From Salinivibrio sharmensis (lineage in GTDB: Bacteria; Pseudomonadota; Gammaproteobacteria; Enterobacterales; Vibrionaceae), in assembly GCF_001995985.1 (NCBI RefSeq), contig NZ_MUFC01000007.1, positions 66,422 to 130,421 of the forward strand: DNA of 64,000 bases, read 5' to 3'. The notes under the pieces were generated by a model. The model did no database searches. It was not told the origin of the DNA and worked only from the letters and a program-made list of their open reading frames with translations. Positions 30,427 to 39,740 of this stretch are shown piece by piece (position 1 is the first letter of the stretch; each line of letters starts with the position of its first letter). The position numbers and the translations under genes are program-made.

Positions 30427-30453
30427 AGCCCGCGTGAACTCGCGGGCTTTTTT
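30427..30453 (+). terminator. Terminator after ppa
   Basis: AGCCCGCG-TGAACT-CGCGGGCT, a perfect 8-bp stem followed by six T on the plus strand. It lies just before the convergent tamB stop. Confidence 0.85.
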
Positions 30454-30457
30454 GTCT

Positions 30458-33400
30458 CTATTTGATCTCAAACTGATAGAGCAGATCCACCGCCCGATCG
30501 ACACCGGATACCGCTTCAAGGTAGAGGTCTTGCATCAGTCGATAGCGCACCGTAAACACCCCTATCGCATCGAAGATCCCCACGCCGTATTTCACCTCTA
30601 GATCGGGCAGAATATAGCCGGACACTTCCACTTTTTGCTCATCACCAGCGCCTGAGGTATCGAGAGTGAGATCCTCGACCCCAAACGCCTGACCAATTTC
30701 GCCCACCAGTTTGCCACTTTGCGCCAAGCCCAAACCAATCAGCATCGAGGTCATATTGGCATCACCGGCGCCAGCATCAAGCGCGCGGCCGCGTAACAAG
30801 TATGACAAGGCATTGGCCTGTGAACCGGCCGGGTCCATAAATACAGTCGCTACCGGCTCATCGGCAGGCCCTGTGAGTCGGATCCCCGCGACCACATCGC
30901 CCTCAGTGCGCTCGGGATTACGAATCGCTTCGACTTGCAAATACGGCTGATCCGCGGGGCCATTAAATAGGATCTCCCCTTTGCGGATAATCAAATCTTG
31001 TCCAAATGAGCGATAGGTCCCTTCCAGCAAGCTCACGTTGCCGACAATCAAGGCGCCTTTGCGGTTATTCTTAATATTAAGTTCACCTGCCAAACGCGAC
31101 TTCAAGCCAAACGCTGCCAGCCGTACTTCATCGCCAAGCACTAAGCGCACATCCGTGACCAAATTAAAGGGAACCGCGTCTTTTTGTTCCGCGTCTTCAG
31201 GCTCATAATTTTGATTGAGGATCACCGTATCATCCGACACAGTAACGGCCGACTCCGGCAAATGTTCCACTTCAATCCGTCCCCATGGCACCTCAATATC
31301 GCCGCGAATCGCCACTTGTTCAGGGGTTGCTGAAACCGTTAAGTCAGGCGCGACATCAAGACGGACCATCGGAGGCACATTCACCCGCAATGCATCGCCC
31401 GCGACATTCAGATTAAATAACCAATCTCTCACGGTCGGCCATCGACCCTCGCCTTTGAGGCGCAAGGTGCCATCGGGAGTAATCAGCTGACCGGTTAACT
31501 GTCCTTGCTGACCATCCAGATTGACCGTCACCTGTCCGTCATTAACATCAACCGGCGATGATAGCCCTTTCACACGTAATGCGCTGATATCCAGCTCACC
31601 AAAGACTTGTGGCAATGTAGTCGGGCCTTTAACGCTTAAGTTAGCATTCACTTCGCCATGAACATCGGCTTGTTTGTCGCCGCCGAGTAAGGGTTCCAGT
31701 TTGGCAAGTTGCACCGCATTCACGTGCACATTCCCATCAATCGTACGTGTCGACGCTAACAGATCATTCAAGGTAAAGGCTGATGCCAGTGTGCCGCCCT
31801 CAGACAAGGTGAGTGCCAGCGCGCCTTGCAGTGCATCTTGATGCCAACGCGCATTGAGGTTGGCATGCTGCCAGCCAATCACCAGTGGCGTGTCGGCCTG
31901 CTGGCGCAGATTGCCATCCGCGATATCAATCGAGGCTTGCACATCCGGCGAGGCATCAGGCTGCCAGCGTGCATGCACCGCGGCATTGGCACGTGTATTA
32001 AGTTGCCATTCCGGCGGTAAGAAGGCAGCGATTTGCGCCGCTTCAAAGCCTTCAACTTTAGCGACGACATCACCTTGCTCGCCGATTGTTGCCGGTTGCG
32101 ATAAGCACAAAGACGTTGCTTGCCACTGCCAACAATGTTCGCCAACTTCGGTTTGCATATCAGCGAAACTAAACGCAATGGATGCCGCACTTTGCTGCAC
32201 AATGTCGCCAAGATCGTCCACGTTCACTGATGTATCAAGTAATCGCCCTTTCCAGCCTGTCTCTCGCGTTAACGCGCCTTCAATGCGTAACGCGCCAGAC
32301 GCCGGTGCCCCTTGCCAGCGCAAATCTAGCTGATGGGCCGCTTCATCACCGCGCACAGTTAAATCGAGGTTATCCAAGCGCGCGGTTTGATAGCGTCCGC
32401 CCAATACCGACACAGTCAAATCACCACTCAAGCGATCTTTTACGGTCAGATCACCGTCTACCGTTAGCTGATTAATGCGCACATCTTGCCAACGCAATTG
32501 CTTAGCATGAATCGCCAGCTTTGCGGTTGGCTGCGCAAACGGCCCGCTAAGTTTCGCATCGCCGCGGATCACACCAGTAAGCATCGGCAAGGATTGCGAT
32601 AAATCGGCAATATCGACCGACAGTCCCATTTGCCACTCATCACGCACTTGTCCTTGCGCCGTCACTTGGTTGGGGCCGTGTGACAGCGTCAATCCCGGTG
32701 TCGACACGCTCGGTTGACCATCGCCATCACGATCATGCGCGTTAAGCGCGCCCGCGACCGCTAGCGGCAGTTTTTGCAACTCCCCATGCACCACCAACGT
32801 AGGCACAGATACCTCCCACCCGCCTTGGGCCGTTAAGCGGCCACGATGGCTGATTGCGCCGGTTAGATCTCCTGTGATCTCCGGCCATTGCTGCTGAGGT
32901 TGGATGTTGGCAAAGCCTAATTCAGCTTGCCAAAAAGGTATGCTGGACCAATCCACGCTGGCACGACCGGCCACCTTACCTCCAAGCGTATTAGCTTCAA
33001 GCTGCGAGAGAGTCAGCGCCGTCGGGCTGCCTCTTCCGGCAAGATCTAGCTGGGTGGCTGGCACGTCAGGGCCATCAACGTCAGTGTGTAAGCCAAGCTG
33101 ATAGTCAGATAGATCGCCATCGGCGTGAAAGTGTAGCTCGCGCAATGCCGCGATCGTGTCCCCCGTCAGCGGCCACGCCAAGGCTTTGCTGTCCAATTGC
33201 ACCGCAAAAGGTAAGTTTGCCGCCAGCAGGTTTGCCTCTCCTTCCAGTGTCGCCGTCACTGGACCGCGCGCATTCGCGCTTAGCTTAAGCGCGGCTAGGC
33301 TTCCTGAGGCTGACAGCGATAAAGCTTGGTCTTGAAGGGGAGCAAGGTTATTGGTCAACTGGGCTTGCAAGGTAAGTGGGTACTCACCTTTAAGTGTAAT

Positions 33401-34228
33401 ATCACCTGCAAGGCTCGCCGTGCCTTGGGGGGCGGTCACCGAGAAACTATCAATAGTCACCGCACTGCCTCGAACGCTACCCGCCAAAGATAACGCTGAG
33501 AGGGTTTGTACTGTGCCCGCTTCAATCCGCGTATCTTGCAGGCGAAGCTGCTCCACCTCGATAGCCAGCGGCAACGCCACCGTGGGTAATTCCAGCCCCG
33601 GATAATGCCATGACGGGCTTGCCACCGCGCCATCCGGTTTACCGACCGCTTGGTCGGTATCGTCTTGAGGCTCAGTATCGCTTGGCAGGCTCACCACCAG
33701 CTGCTGCCAATCGGTCGGCGATAGGGTTAAGGTGTCGCCAACAAAATGCACGCCCCCTTGCAGTTGATGCCAACTCACCGACTGCTCGGCAACCTGAATC
33801 GCCACATCCTTAAAGGCAAAGGCATTGATATGAATAGGCAACGGCGCTTGGATTGCCGGCGTGGATACGTCTTGCGAGGATGCATCCTCCTCTCTCGCGA
33901 GCAAATGAATATCGAGCGTGACCCCCTCGGCGGCCAATTGATTAATACAAAGCGCAGGCGTCAGTAAGCACTTACCTTTGATAACAAGCTTTAGCTGCTC
34001 GGCATTCAGTTGCAGCTGCGCATCATCATAGCGCACCCCTTGTAGCACAAAGCCGGTGAGTAGACTGCCGTCGGCCTCATCGACTGATAGCGCAGGTAGC
34101 GCTTTCTGCGCGCCCCACAGCCCAAGCTGCAGGCCCACAGGTGTAAAAAGTGCGGCCGCTACCAACCCCACCAAAGAAAAAGTACTGATTAACGCAATAA
34201 ACGTTAGCCTGACTAACCAACGACTCAT
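30458..34228 (-). CDS. tamB: Translocation and assembly module subunit TamB
   Basis: Very long AsmA-like/DUF490 protein of 1256 residues. A single N-terminal membrane anchor (~7-29) is followed by a periplasm-spanning repetitive beta-taco body, ending in the conserved TamB domain (LLRGRALDAG ... YILPDLEVKYGVGIF). With TamA it bridges the two membranes; roles in autotransporter insertion and phospholipid transport are reported for the family. The start overlaps the tamA stop by 4 bp (ATGA). Confidence 0.94.
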   Translation of the reverse strand: MSRWLVRLTFIALISTFSLVGLVAAALFTPVGLQLGLWGAQKALPALSVDEADGSLLTGFVLQGVRYDDAQLQLNAEQLKLVIKGKCLLTPALCINQLAAEGVTLDIHLLAREEDASSQDVSTPAIQAPLPIHINAFAFKDVAIQVAEQSVSWHQLQGGVHFVGDTLTLSPTDWQQLVVSLPSDTEPQDDTDQAVGKPDGAVASPSWHYPGLELPTVALPLAIEVEQLRLQDTRIEAGTVQTLSALSLAGSVRGSAVTIDSFSVTAPQGTASLAGDITLKGEYPLTLQAQLTNNLAPLQDQALSLSASGSLAALKLSANARGPVTATLEGEANLLAANLPFAVQLDSKALAWPLTGDTIAALRELHFHADGDLSDYQLGLHTDVDGPDVPATQLDLAGRGSPTALTLSQLEANTLGGKVAGRASVDWSSIPFWQAELGFANIQPQQQWPEITGDLTGAISHRGRLTAQGGWEVSVPTLVVHGELQKLPLAVAGALNAHDRDGDGQPSVSTPGLTLSHGPNQVTAQGQVRDEWQMGLSVDIADLSQSLPMLTGVIRGDAKLSGPFAQPTAKLAIHAKQLRWQDVRINQLTVDGDLTVKDRLSGDLTVSVLGGRYQTARLDNLDLTVRGDEAAHQLDLRWQGAPASGALRIEGALTRETGWKGRLLDTSVNVDDLGDIVQQSAASIAFSFADMQTEVGEHCWQWQATSLCLSQPATIGEQGDVVAKVEGFEAAQIAAFLPPEWQLNTRANAAVHARWQPDASPDVQASIDIADGNLRQQADTPLVIGWQHANLNARWHQDALQGALALTLSEGGTLASAFTLNDLLASTRTIDGNVHVNAVQLAKLEPLLGGDKQADVHGEVNANLSVKGPTTLPQVFGELDISALRVKGLSSPVDVNDGQVTVNLDGQQGQLTGQLITPDGTLRLKGEGRWPTVRDWLFNLNVAGDALRVNVPPMVRLDVAPDLTVSATPEQVAIRGDIEVPWGRIEVEHLPESAVTVSDDTVILNQNYEPEDAEQKDAVPFNLVTDVRLVLGDEVRLAAFGLKSRLAGELNIKNNRKGALIVGNVSLLEGTYRSFGQDLIIRKGEILFNGPADQPYLQVEAIRNPERTEGDVVAGIRLTGPADEPVATVFMDPAGSQANALSYLLRGRALDAGAGDANMTSMLIGLGLAQSGKLVGEIGQAFGVEDLTLDTSGAGDEQKVEVSGYILPDLEVKYGVGIFDAIGVFTVRYRLMQDLYLEAVSGVDRAVDLLYQFEIK

Positions 34229-35928
34229 AACTCAGGCCCTAGCGTAAGGTGTATACGAAAATCATCATCGTCATTATCAAAGCCACGCGCAACATCAAGA
34301 CGAATCGGGCCTACCGGCGATGACCAGCGAATACCGGTACCGGCCGCTCGCTTCCACGATAAATGACTGGTCCACGCATCACCGCCATCGGTAAATAACG
34401 CCCACCACCAGTTGCCGCCGAGGCGATATTGATACTCTAACGTACCGGTTAACATATAGCGCGCGCCACTTAGCTGACCACTGTCATCAACAGGAGAAAC
34501 AGTTTCGTAGGCATAGCCGCGAATGCTGTTGTCGCCCCCGGCGAAAAAACGCAGCGATGGCGGCGCTTCACTAAACTCTTCAGAAATCAGAGCGCCACCA
34601 TCGACGCGTAGCAAGCCACGATGGTTTTTGTTCAGACTACGAATCCACGCACTCCGCCCTTGTAAGCGCACCAAGCTGATGTCGGACAGCCAAATCGGAT
34701 CGGCCGCTTCCAATGTAATGGATTGTTTGTCTCCCCAATGCGGCATTAACCCACCGCGAGCGCGAGTGCGAGTGAAATTGATCCCAGGCAACACCACGCT
34801 AACGATGTCTTCATCTTGCCCTTGGGTGTAGTTTTCATATAGCCAGCGCAATGAGACACTGCGTTGCCAGCCGGTATCATACAGCCAATGGCGAGAGACA
34901 GAGGTGGACACCTCGAGGCTGGAGGTATCGCGTTGATCGGTATTTTGTAACCCTAACTGCACTTGATAATACTCGCGGGAAACATCCTCCAAGGGGACCT
35001 TGTAGGTCGAGGTTAGCGTCTGTTCGGGCTCAGAAATCGCCAGTGATGTGGTGAGACTGTGGCCGCGTGAGTTATACCAAGGCTTTCGCCAGTTAAACTT
35101 GAGCCGCGGACCAATGTCGGTGGAATACCCAACCCCGGTTTCAAACTTGTTACGCGCTTCGGGGGTGAGCGTCACCTTGATCGGCACTTCATTATCTTCC
35201 GCTTGCTCCATGTCCGCTTGCACCAAGGCACTGGAGAACCAACCGGTATTCGCGAGAGCTTGGTTAAACTCGCCCAATGCCGAGACCTGATACGCCTCGC
35301 CCGGGGAAAAGTCACGTAAAGTGTCGAGACGCTGCAACTGAATTTGCGCACCTTGGTAACGAATCTCACCAAAGTGATAGCGCTTACCACTGGCAAACTG
35401 AAGCCGAATAAAGGCTTGCTGACGATCAGGCGCGACCTCTAATCGCGTTTGCGTAAAGCGACCATCAAAATATCCCTTTTTCACCGCCAAGCTTTGGATT
35501 TGGCTTTTAAGGGATTCATAGGCTCCATGGTTGAGAGTCTCGCCCCGCTGCGGTCCGTCAGCCTTGAGGGCATGAAAGTCGTCATCCATGTTCGCTTCAC
35601 CCGTGAACACCACATCCACTTGCGCCAAGCGAACGGGTTTACCTGGGTCAACCTTGACCTCCAGTGTGGCGTCTCCATCCATTCTTGTGGTGATCTTGGG
35701 TTGATAAAAGCCCACCGCTTGCAGCGCTTTGCGCACGTCTTTTTCGACGCGAGCAATAAACCGGTAGGAGCCATCCCGCTCTTCTGGGGCAATCGCCGCG
35801 AGATAGGTCTCGACGTTATCTTGTGCAATGCCGTCTAGCCCTTCAATATCAATGTCGACATCCGCACGAGCAACGCTAGCCATCAAGCTGATAGCGATCG
35901 CGAATAGCGGGAGTAGCCGTATATTCAT
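34225..35928 (-). CDS. tamA: Outer-membrane assembly protein TamA (Omp85 family)
   Basis: 567 residues. A signal peptide (~21 residues, ending SVARA) is followed by three POTRA-like repeats and an Omp85 beta-barrel (FETGVGYSTDIGP..., GGDNSIRGY, GPIRLDVA). The ORF runs open to 36078, but the signal peptide fixes the start at 35928. It is coupled to tamB by a 4-bp overlap and divergent from msrA, as in E. coli. Confidence 0.95.
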   Translation of the reverse strand: MNIRLLPLFAIAISLMASVARADVDIDIEGLDGIAQDNVETYLAAIAPEERDGSYRFIARVEKDVRKALQAVGFYQPKITTRMDGDATLEVKVDPGKPVRLAQVDVVFTGEANMDDDFHALKADGPQRGETLNHGAYESLKSQIQSLAVKKGYFDGRFTQTRLEVAPDRQQAFIRLQFASGKRYHFGEIRYQGAQIQLQRLDTLRDFSPGEAYQVSALGEFNQALANTGWFSSALVQADMEQAEDNEVPIKVTLTPEARNKFETGVGYSTDIGPRLKFNWRKPWYNSRGHSLTTSLAISEPEQTLTSTYKVPLEDVSREYYQVQLGLQNTDQRDTSSLEVSTSVSRHWLYDTGWQRSVSLRWLYENYTQGQDEDIVSVVLPGINFTRTRARGGLMPHWGDKQSITLEAADPIWLSDISLVRLQGRSAWIRSLNKNHRGLLRVDGGALISEEFSEAPPSLRFFAGGDNSIRGYAYETVSPVDDSGQLSGARYMLTGTLEYQYRLGGNWWWALFTDGGDAWTSHLSWKRAAGTGIRWSSPVGPIRLDVARGFDNDDDDFRIHLTLGPEL

Positions 35929-36116
35929 ACAGTGAGATCCATTACCCGGGTGTCGCCCGGCTAAATTGATGATATCTTGCCATATTACGTGTTGAGCGGG
36001 GATGGATGCCAGTACCATGTTGATCACAAGGTGCGGGAGCCATGCCTGAACGCCAACCATTAACGCGCAAAGCAGCACGCGTTGCGCTTTTCCATCACAG
36101 CAGTCAAAGGATGCCT

Positions 36117-36749
36117 ATGTCGATACAATCTTCCTTTACCCAACCCGAGAATGCGATAGCCGATCGCACCGATCCTATTATTCCAACCGAACCGCACGCG
36201 GTATTTAATCAGCCTATCACGGCCACACCAGCGGCCGGTCAAAAACAGGTTATTTTTGGCATGGGCTGTTTTTGGGGGGCCGAACGCAAATGGTGGCAAC
36301 AGCCGGGTGTCGTGATGACCTCGGTCGGATACAGTGGCGGCGTCACCCAACACCCGCGTTATCAAGACGTCTGTACGGGAAAAACCGGCCATGCCGAAGT
36401 CGTTAACGTGATTTTTGACCCGTCAGTGGTGAGTTTAGACACCCTACTTGCCGTGTTCTGGGAAAACCACGATCCGACCCAAGGCATGCGTCAAGGCAAT
36501 GACGTCGGCCCGCAATATCGTTCCGCAATTTACTATTGCGATCCAGCCGACCAAGTCAGCGTCGAGGCGAGTCTAGCGACCTATCAGGCGGCATTGAGAG
36601 AGGCGAGTAAGCCAGATGCGGTCACCACTGAGATCGCACCCGCTGGCGCGTACTATTTCGCGGAAACTGACCACCAGCAGTACCTGCACAAAAATCCGCA
36701 AGGCTACTGTGGCTTAGGTGGCACAGGTGTTTGTTTCCCCCCGCAGTAA
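36117..36749 (+). CDS. msrA: Peptide methionine sulfoxide reductase A
   Basis: Repairs methionine-S-sulfoxide in proteins. 210 residues. The catalytic Cys is in GMGCFWG (Cys51), and resolving cysteines sit in the tail GYCGLGGTGVC (Cys198 and Cys206). AAAGG 6 bases before ATG 36117 and alignment with E. coli MsrA favour this start over in-frame ATGs at 36042 and 36111. Divergent from tamA. Confidence 0.95.
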   Translation: MSIQSSFTQPENAIADRTDPIIPTEPHAVFNQPITATPAAGQKQVIFGMGCFWGAERKWWQQPGVVMTSVGYSGGVTQHPRYQDVCTGKTGHAEVVNVIFDPSVVSLDTLLAVFWENHDPTQGMRQGNDVGPQYRSAIYYCDPADQVSVEASLATYQAALREASKPDAVTTEIAPAGAYYFAETDHQQYLHKNPQGYCGLGGTGVCFPPQ

Positions 36750-36802
36750 ACCATTGGTGCTCAGCCATTCATCATCAACCATGGCTGAAGGGTGAGGCAC
36801 AA

Positions 36803-36830
36803 AAAAACACGTCCGGTTGGACGTGTTTTT
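36803..36830. terminator. Bidirectional terminator between msrA and ytfK
   Basis: AAAAACACGTCC-GGTT-GGACGTGTTTTT, a perfect 12-bp stem with A-run and T-run on its two sides, serving both convergent genes. A second hairpin CAGCCAT-N12-ATGGCTG lies just before it (~36762-36787). Confidence 0.9.
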
Positions 36831-36844
36831 CAGTGTGGCGATGT

Positions 36845-37051
36845 TTATGCGGTAATCGCCATGGCTTTAATTTCTTTATTCACCTCAGTCATTACCGATA
36901 ACGCTCGTTTGTCACTGTGTCCCGGCGGCAGTAAACGGCCACCATCAAACTCAAACGCGCCTACACCTTCGATATAGAGTCGGCCCTTAAAAAATCGTTT
37001 CACATACCGCGCAATCTGGGTTGGTCGATATTGACGAAAGATGCGAAGCAT
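36845..37051 (-). CDS. ytfK: YtfK-like DUF1107 protein
   Basis: 68-residue small protein close to E. coli YtfK: MLRIFRQYRPTQIARYVK, FKGRLYIEGVGAFEFDGG and LSVMTEVN align with the enteric protein. YtfK was reported to bind and activate SpoT to raise (p)ppGpp under fatty-acid or phosphate starvation. AAAGGGAT upstream supports the start at 37051 rather than the ORF's 37078. It lies within the same tamA-msrA-ytfK neighbourhood as in E. coli. Confidence 0.88.
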   Translation of the reverse strand: MLRIFRQYRPTQIARYVKRFFKGRLYIEGVGAFEFDGGRLLPPGHSDKRALSVMTEVNKEIKAMAITA

Positions 37052-37424
37052 AAGGATCCCTTTCTTTTTTCTCAACAAAGTCTGATTAACAGACCGAAAC
37101 GGTAACCCGATTCATTCACTGTTCACAGCAAATATAAGCTACCACCATGGAGAGCAGAAGATTATATAACCCTCTCCGCGTACAAAGCTAAGCAAGCAAA
37201 GTGCCACCTTGCCAAGGTGACCAACAAAGTGTTAGAGGCGACACAACACCAAAAGTTCCCTCGTTTGATCGATGACGAGCCAACGCTTTTTAAGATCACC
37301 GGATAAAATTCCGATCTTGCGCACGGATTCACCTTAGATACTTGGCACAAATCACCGTCTGGCGTAACCATAGATAACTTGGCACCTGATGCCAAATAGT
37401 GACCACAAACATGGATGATTAATA
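37052..37424. other. Palindrome-rich intergenic region ytfK / ytfJ
   Basis: 373 bp with no convincing gene. It holds a perfect 15-bp palindrome CACCTTG-C-CAAGGTG (37205-37219). CTTGGCAC occurs twice (37341-37348 and 37378-37385), the second copy forming TTGGCA-CCTGA-TGCCAA (37379-37395), 30 bp before ytfJ. A weaker inverted repeat, AAGATC...GATCTT, lies near 37291-37318. These look like operator or RNA-structure candidates; no known consensus was recognised. Confidence 0.5.
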
Positions 37425-37982
37425 ATGAAAAAAACCACCCTACTTGCTCTCGTCTTTGCGTTATTCTCTGGCACCAGTATGGCGCACACGATCCAAAATG
37501 GTGCACCTTTACCTTCAGCCAAGGTCGCCGAGCATGGCGAGCTGACCTTGAATGGCGACGATATCGTCTATCAAGACTGGCAAACAGAGCAATTGCCAGG
37601 CAAGGTGCGCGTGATCCAAGCCATCGCCGGACGCAGCAGTGCCAAAGAAATGAACGCCCCGTTAATGGAAGCCATCACAGCCGCGGACTTTGATGACGCT
37701 CGCTACCAAACCACCACCATCATTAACCAAGATGATGCGATTTGGGGCACCGGTGGCTTTGTAAAATCATCAGCCGAAGACAGTAAACGCGAGTTTAGCT
37801 GGTCCTCTATTGTGCTCGACGAAAACGGCAGTGTCGCCGAAGCGTGGCGCCTAAAAGAAGAAAGCTCGTTAATTGCTGTATTGGATGACAAAGGCTCAGT
37901 ACGTTTTGTCAAAGAAGGCAAATTAAGTGCCGATGAAGTGAATCAAGTCGTCAGCTTAGTCACCCAATTGGTCAACCAATAG
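37425..37982 (+). CDS. ytfJ: YtfJ-family periplasmic protein
   Basis: 185 residues (E. coli 184) with a clear signal peptide ending GTSMAH. The mature part has the family's thioredoxin-like fold features (GKVRVIQAIAGRSSAKEMNAP) but no CxxC pair, so a classical disulfide role is unlikely. The function of the family is undefined. It is transcribed alone, downstream of a palindrome-rich gap. Confidence 0.85.
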   Translation: MKKTTLLALVFALFSGTSMAHTIQNGAPLPSAKVAEHGELTLNGDDIVYQDWQTEQLPGKVRVIQAIAGRSSAKEMNAPLMEAITAADFDDARYQTTTIINQDDAIWGTGGFVKSSAEDSKREFSWSSIVLDENGSVAEAWRLKEESSLIAVLDDKGSVRFVKEGKLSADEVNQVVSLVTQLVNQ

Positions 37983-38043
37983 CTAGCAACCGCGCGCGGG
38001 GACAGCCCGCGCTGCCATTCAAAACTTGGCGTTGATGATGATA

Positions 38044-38062
38044 ATTGTTATGTTATCACATT
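38044..38062. promoter_or_regulatory. Zur box of the zinc-responsive operon
   Basis: ATTGTTATGTTATCACATT matches the Zur consensus AATGTTATAWTATAACATT as I recall it at 16 of 19 positions. It ends 23 bp before the first gene of the operon (ATG 38086), a position suited to repression. The following genes are zinc-related by content, which supports the call. A match score against a Zur matrix was not run. Confidence 0.65.
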
Positions 38063-38085
38063 ACCTAAATGGCGCGGAAGTTGGT

Positions 38086-38373
38086 ATGTCTCGGCGATTG
38101 ATCGTCCATCTGCTGTTTGTTTTGCTGCTCAGCCAAGCTGGGCTGTGGGGGCATCATCACCTCGATACCTTCACGCCAACGCATCACAGTGAGCACTGCA
38201 GCGCCTGCCACTTGGCGCCACCCGCCCTCTTAGCTTATGCTGTCACAGCACCTGCGCCCACCTATGTGGTCAACGCAATTATTACCCTTTCAAAGCCACC
38301 ACGTGCTTACCACATCGCCATCGCCTTTTCGGCGCGCGACCCACCTAGTTGGATAAATACCGCAATCAGTTAA
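38086..38373 (+). CDS. Small His/Cys-containing membrane or exported protein
   Basis: 95 residues; not assigned to a named gene. An N-terminal hydrophobic helix (~6-21) is followed by clustered potential metal ligands: GHHHLDTF, THHSEHCSACHLA with a CxxC at Cys38 and Cys41. The helix may be a signal peptide or anchor. The pattern recalls DUF2946-type proteins found near metal genes. It is the first gene after the Zur box and 25 bp before the histidine-rich gene, so a role in zinc capture or delivery is a reasonable inference. The start at ATG 38086 excludes the operator from the coding region; the open frame reaches back to 38026. Confidence 0.65.
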   Translation: MSRRLIVHLLFVLLLSQAGLWGHHHLDTFTPTHHSEHCSACHLAPPALLAYAVTAPAPTYVVNAIITLSKPPRAYHIAIAFSARDPPSWINTAIS

Positions 38374-38398
38374 CCCATTTATTCACTAGGAGAACCCA

Positions 38399-39004
38399 AT
38401 GAAAACGCGTTTTTTACCCAATGTTATCGCCATGGCCATCGCAACCGCGTCCACAGCCACATTTGCTGACGAAGCCAACTATCAGTCGTTCGATGCCCAT
38501 GTGCACGGTGAAGTCACCGCAAGTCTTGCCCAAGACGGTGAGCGCGTGCTGATTGAACTGACCGCCCCCGGCCATGATGTGGTTGGGTTTGAGCACCATC
38601 CTAAAAATGCCAAGGATCAGCAAACGCTCGAAGATGCTTATGCACTGCTGCGTGATGGCGGGAAACGCTTCCAGCTAGCTGAAGCGGCAAATTGCCAGCT
38701 CGCCGAGGCCAAAGTCACCAGCAGTTTTAGCGACTACGATGAACACCATGACCACGACGAGCACCACGGCCACGATGAGCATGATGCTCACCATGAAGAC
38801 CATCATGAGCATGATCACGGTAACCACAATACCTTATCAGCGAACTACCAATTCATTTGCCAAAACCCGCAAGCCTTCACCGAATTGAAAACTGATTGGT
38901 TTAGCCTGTTCCCCAACACAGAAACCATCAAAATTCAGGCCTTTACTGATGATAAGGTCTGGGTAGACACCTTGAATCGTGCCAAGTCGCACATCCAGTG
39001 GTAG
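38399..39004 (+). CDS. zrgA: Histidine-rich periplasmic zinc protein (DUF2796, ZrgA-like)
   Basis: 201 residues. A signal peptide ends TFADE. An N-terminal domain (YQSFDAHVHGEVTASLAQDG) and a C-terminal domain (LSANYQFICQNP) flank a His/Asp/Glu linker at ~112-143 holding 14 histidines. This matches DUF2796 and, from memory, the ZrgA component of the V. cholerae Zur-regulated zinc uptake system zrgABCDE. Probable role: binding zinc in the periplasm for the downstream ABC pair. It lies in a tight operon: 25 bp after the small His/Cys gene, 40 bp before the ATPase. Confidence 0.8.
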   Translation: MKTRFLPNVIAMAIATASTATFADEANYQSFDAHVHGEVTASLAQDGERVLIELTAPGHDVVGFEHHPKNAKDQQTLEDAYALLRDGGKRFQLAEAANCQLAEAKVTSSFSDYDEHHDHDEHHGHDEHDAHHEDHHEHDHGNHNTLSANYQFICQNPQAFTELKTDWFSLFPNTETIKIQAFTDDKVWVDTLNRAKSHIQW

Positions 39005-39044
39005 TGAACAAGGAGGCGGGGCGCGTTAAGCGCCCCTGTCAGGC

Positions 39045-39740
39045 ATGATAACCATCGAACAACTGCGTTTTACGTGGCCAGATCAGCCGCAACCGATCTT
39101 AGATATCAACACCTTTGCGGTTGATGAGGGCGAGCATGTATTTTTAAAAGGCCCCAGTGGCAGTGGTAAATCCACCCTGCTGAGCCTGATTGCAGGCATT
39201 CATACCCCACAATCGGGAACACTGACAGTCAATCACCAAGCGCTGACCGCACTGAATGATCGCCAACGGGATCAGTTCCGCGCCAACCATATTGGTTATA
39301 TTTTTCAACAGTTTAACCTGCTTCCGTACTTGTCTGTGCTTGATAATGTCACTGTGCCGTTGCGATTTTCTCACGCGCGACGTCAAGCACTTCGCCACTC
39401 CCCGCACCAAGAAGCTGGCACCTTACTTGATCGATTAGGCTTACCGGCTAGCTGCTACCATCAGTCAGTCACTGCGCTGAGTATTGGCCAACAACAGCGG
39501 GTCGCCGCGGCACGGGCATTAATTGGGGCACCGGCGTTAATTATCGCTGACGAGCCCACCTCTGCGCTCGATGCGGACACCCGCAATACCTTTATTGAGT
39601 TGCTTCAAGACCGCTGCCGGGAAGCCAACAGCAGCTTATTGTTTGTCAGCCATGACAGCCAATTGGCGCCCTTGTTTGACCGCGATGTCTCGCTTCCCGC
39701 GCTTAATCGCGCCATGCATCGCGAGGAGGCCAACCAATGA
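39045..39740 (+). CDS. ABC transporter ATPase, LolD/MacB-like
   Basis: 231 residues. Walker A GPSGSGKST, Q-loop FQQFN, Walker B LIIADEPTSALD and switch H in VSHD are intact. The signature is LSIGQ rather than LSGGQ. Sequence style (IFQQFNLLPYLSVLDNV, DEPTSALD) is that of the LolD/MacB/FtsE group rather than classical metal importers such as ZnuC. It overlaps the permease by 4 bp (ATGA). By position it corresponds to the ATPase of the zrg zinc system. Confidence 0.88.
   Translation: MITIEQLRFTWPDQPQPILDINTFAVDEGEHVFLKGPSGSGKSTLLSLIAGIHTPQSGTLTVNHQALTALNDRQRDQFRANHIGYIFQQFNLLPYLSVLDNVTVPLRFSHARRQALRHSPHQEAGTLLDRLGLPASCYHQSVTALSIGQQQRVAAARALIGAPALIIADEPTSALDADTRNTFIELLQDRCREANSSLLFVSHDSQLAPLFDRDVSLPALNRAMHREEANQ

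Noticed and set aside
35929..36078. 50-codon N-terminal extension of tamA
   Set aside because: Would bury the signal peptide; the start at 35928 gives a clean leader.
37162..37506. 114-codon minus-strand ORF across the ytfK-ytfJ gap
   Set aside because: Overlaps the ytfJ signal peptide region in antisense, rich in Cys/Trp/His without pattern, no ribosome site seen.
38756..38829. Repetitive CATGAGCATGATCAC-like DNA as a tandem repeat element
   Set aside because: It encodes the His/Asp/Glu linker of the zinc protein; the periodicity comes from the codons for H, D and E.
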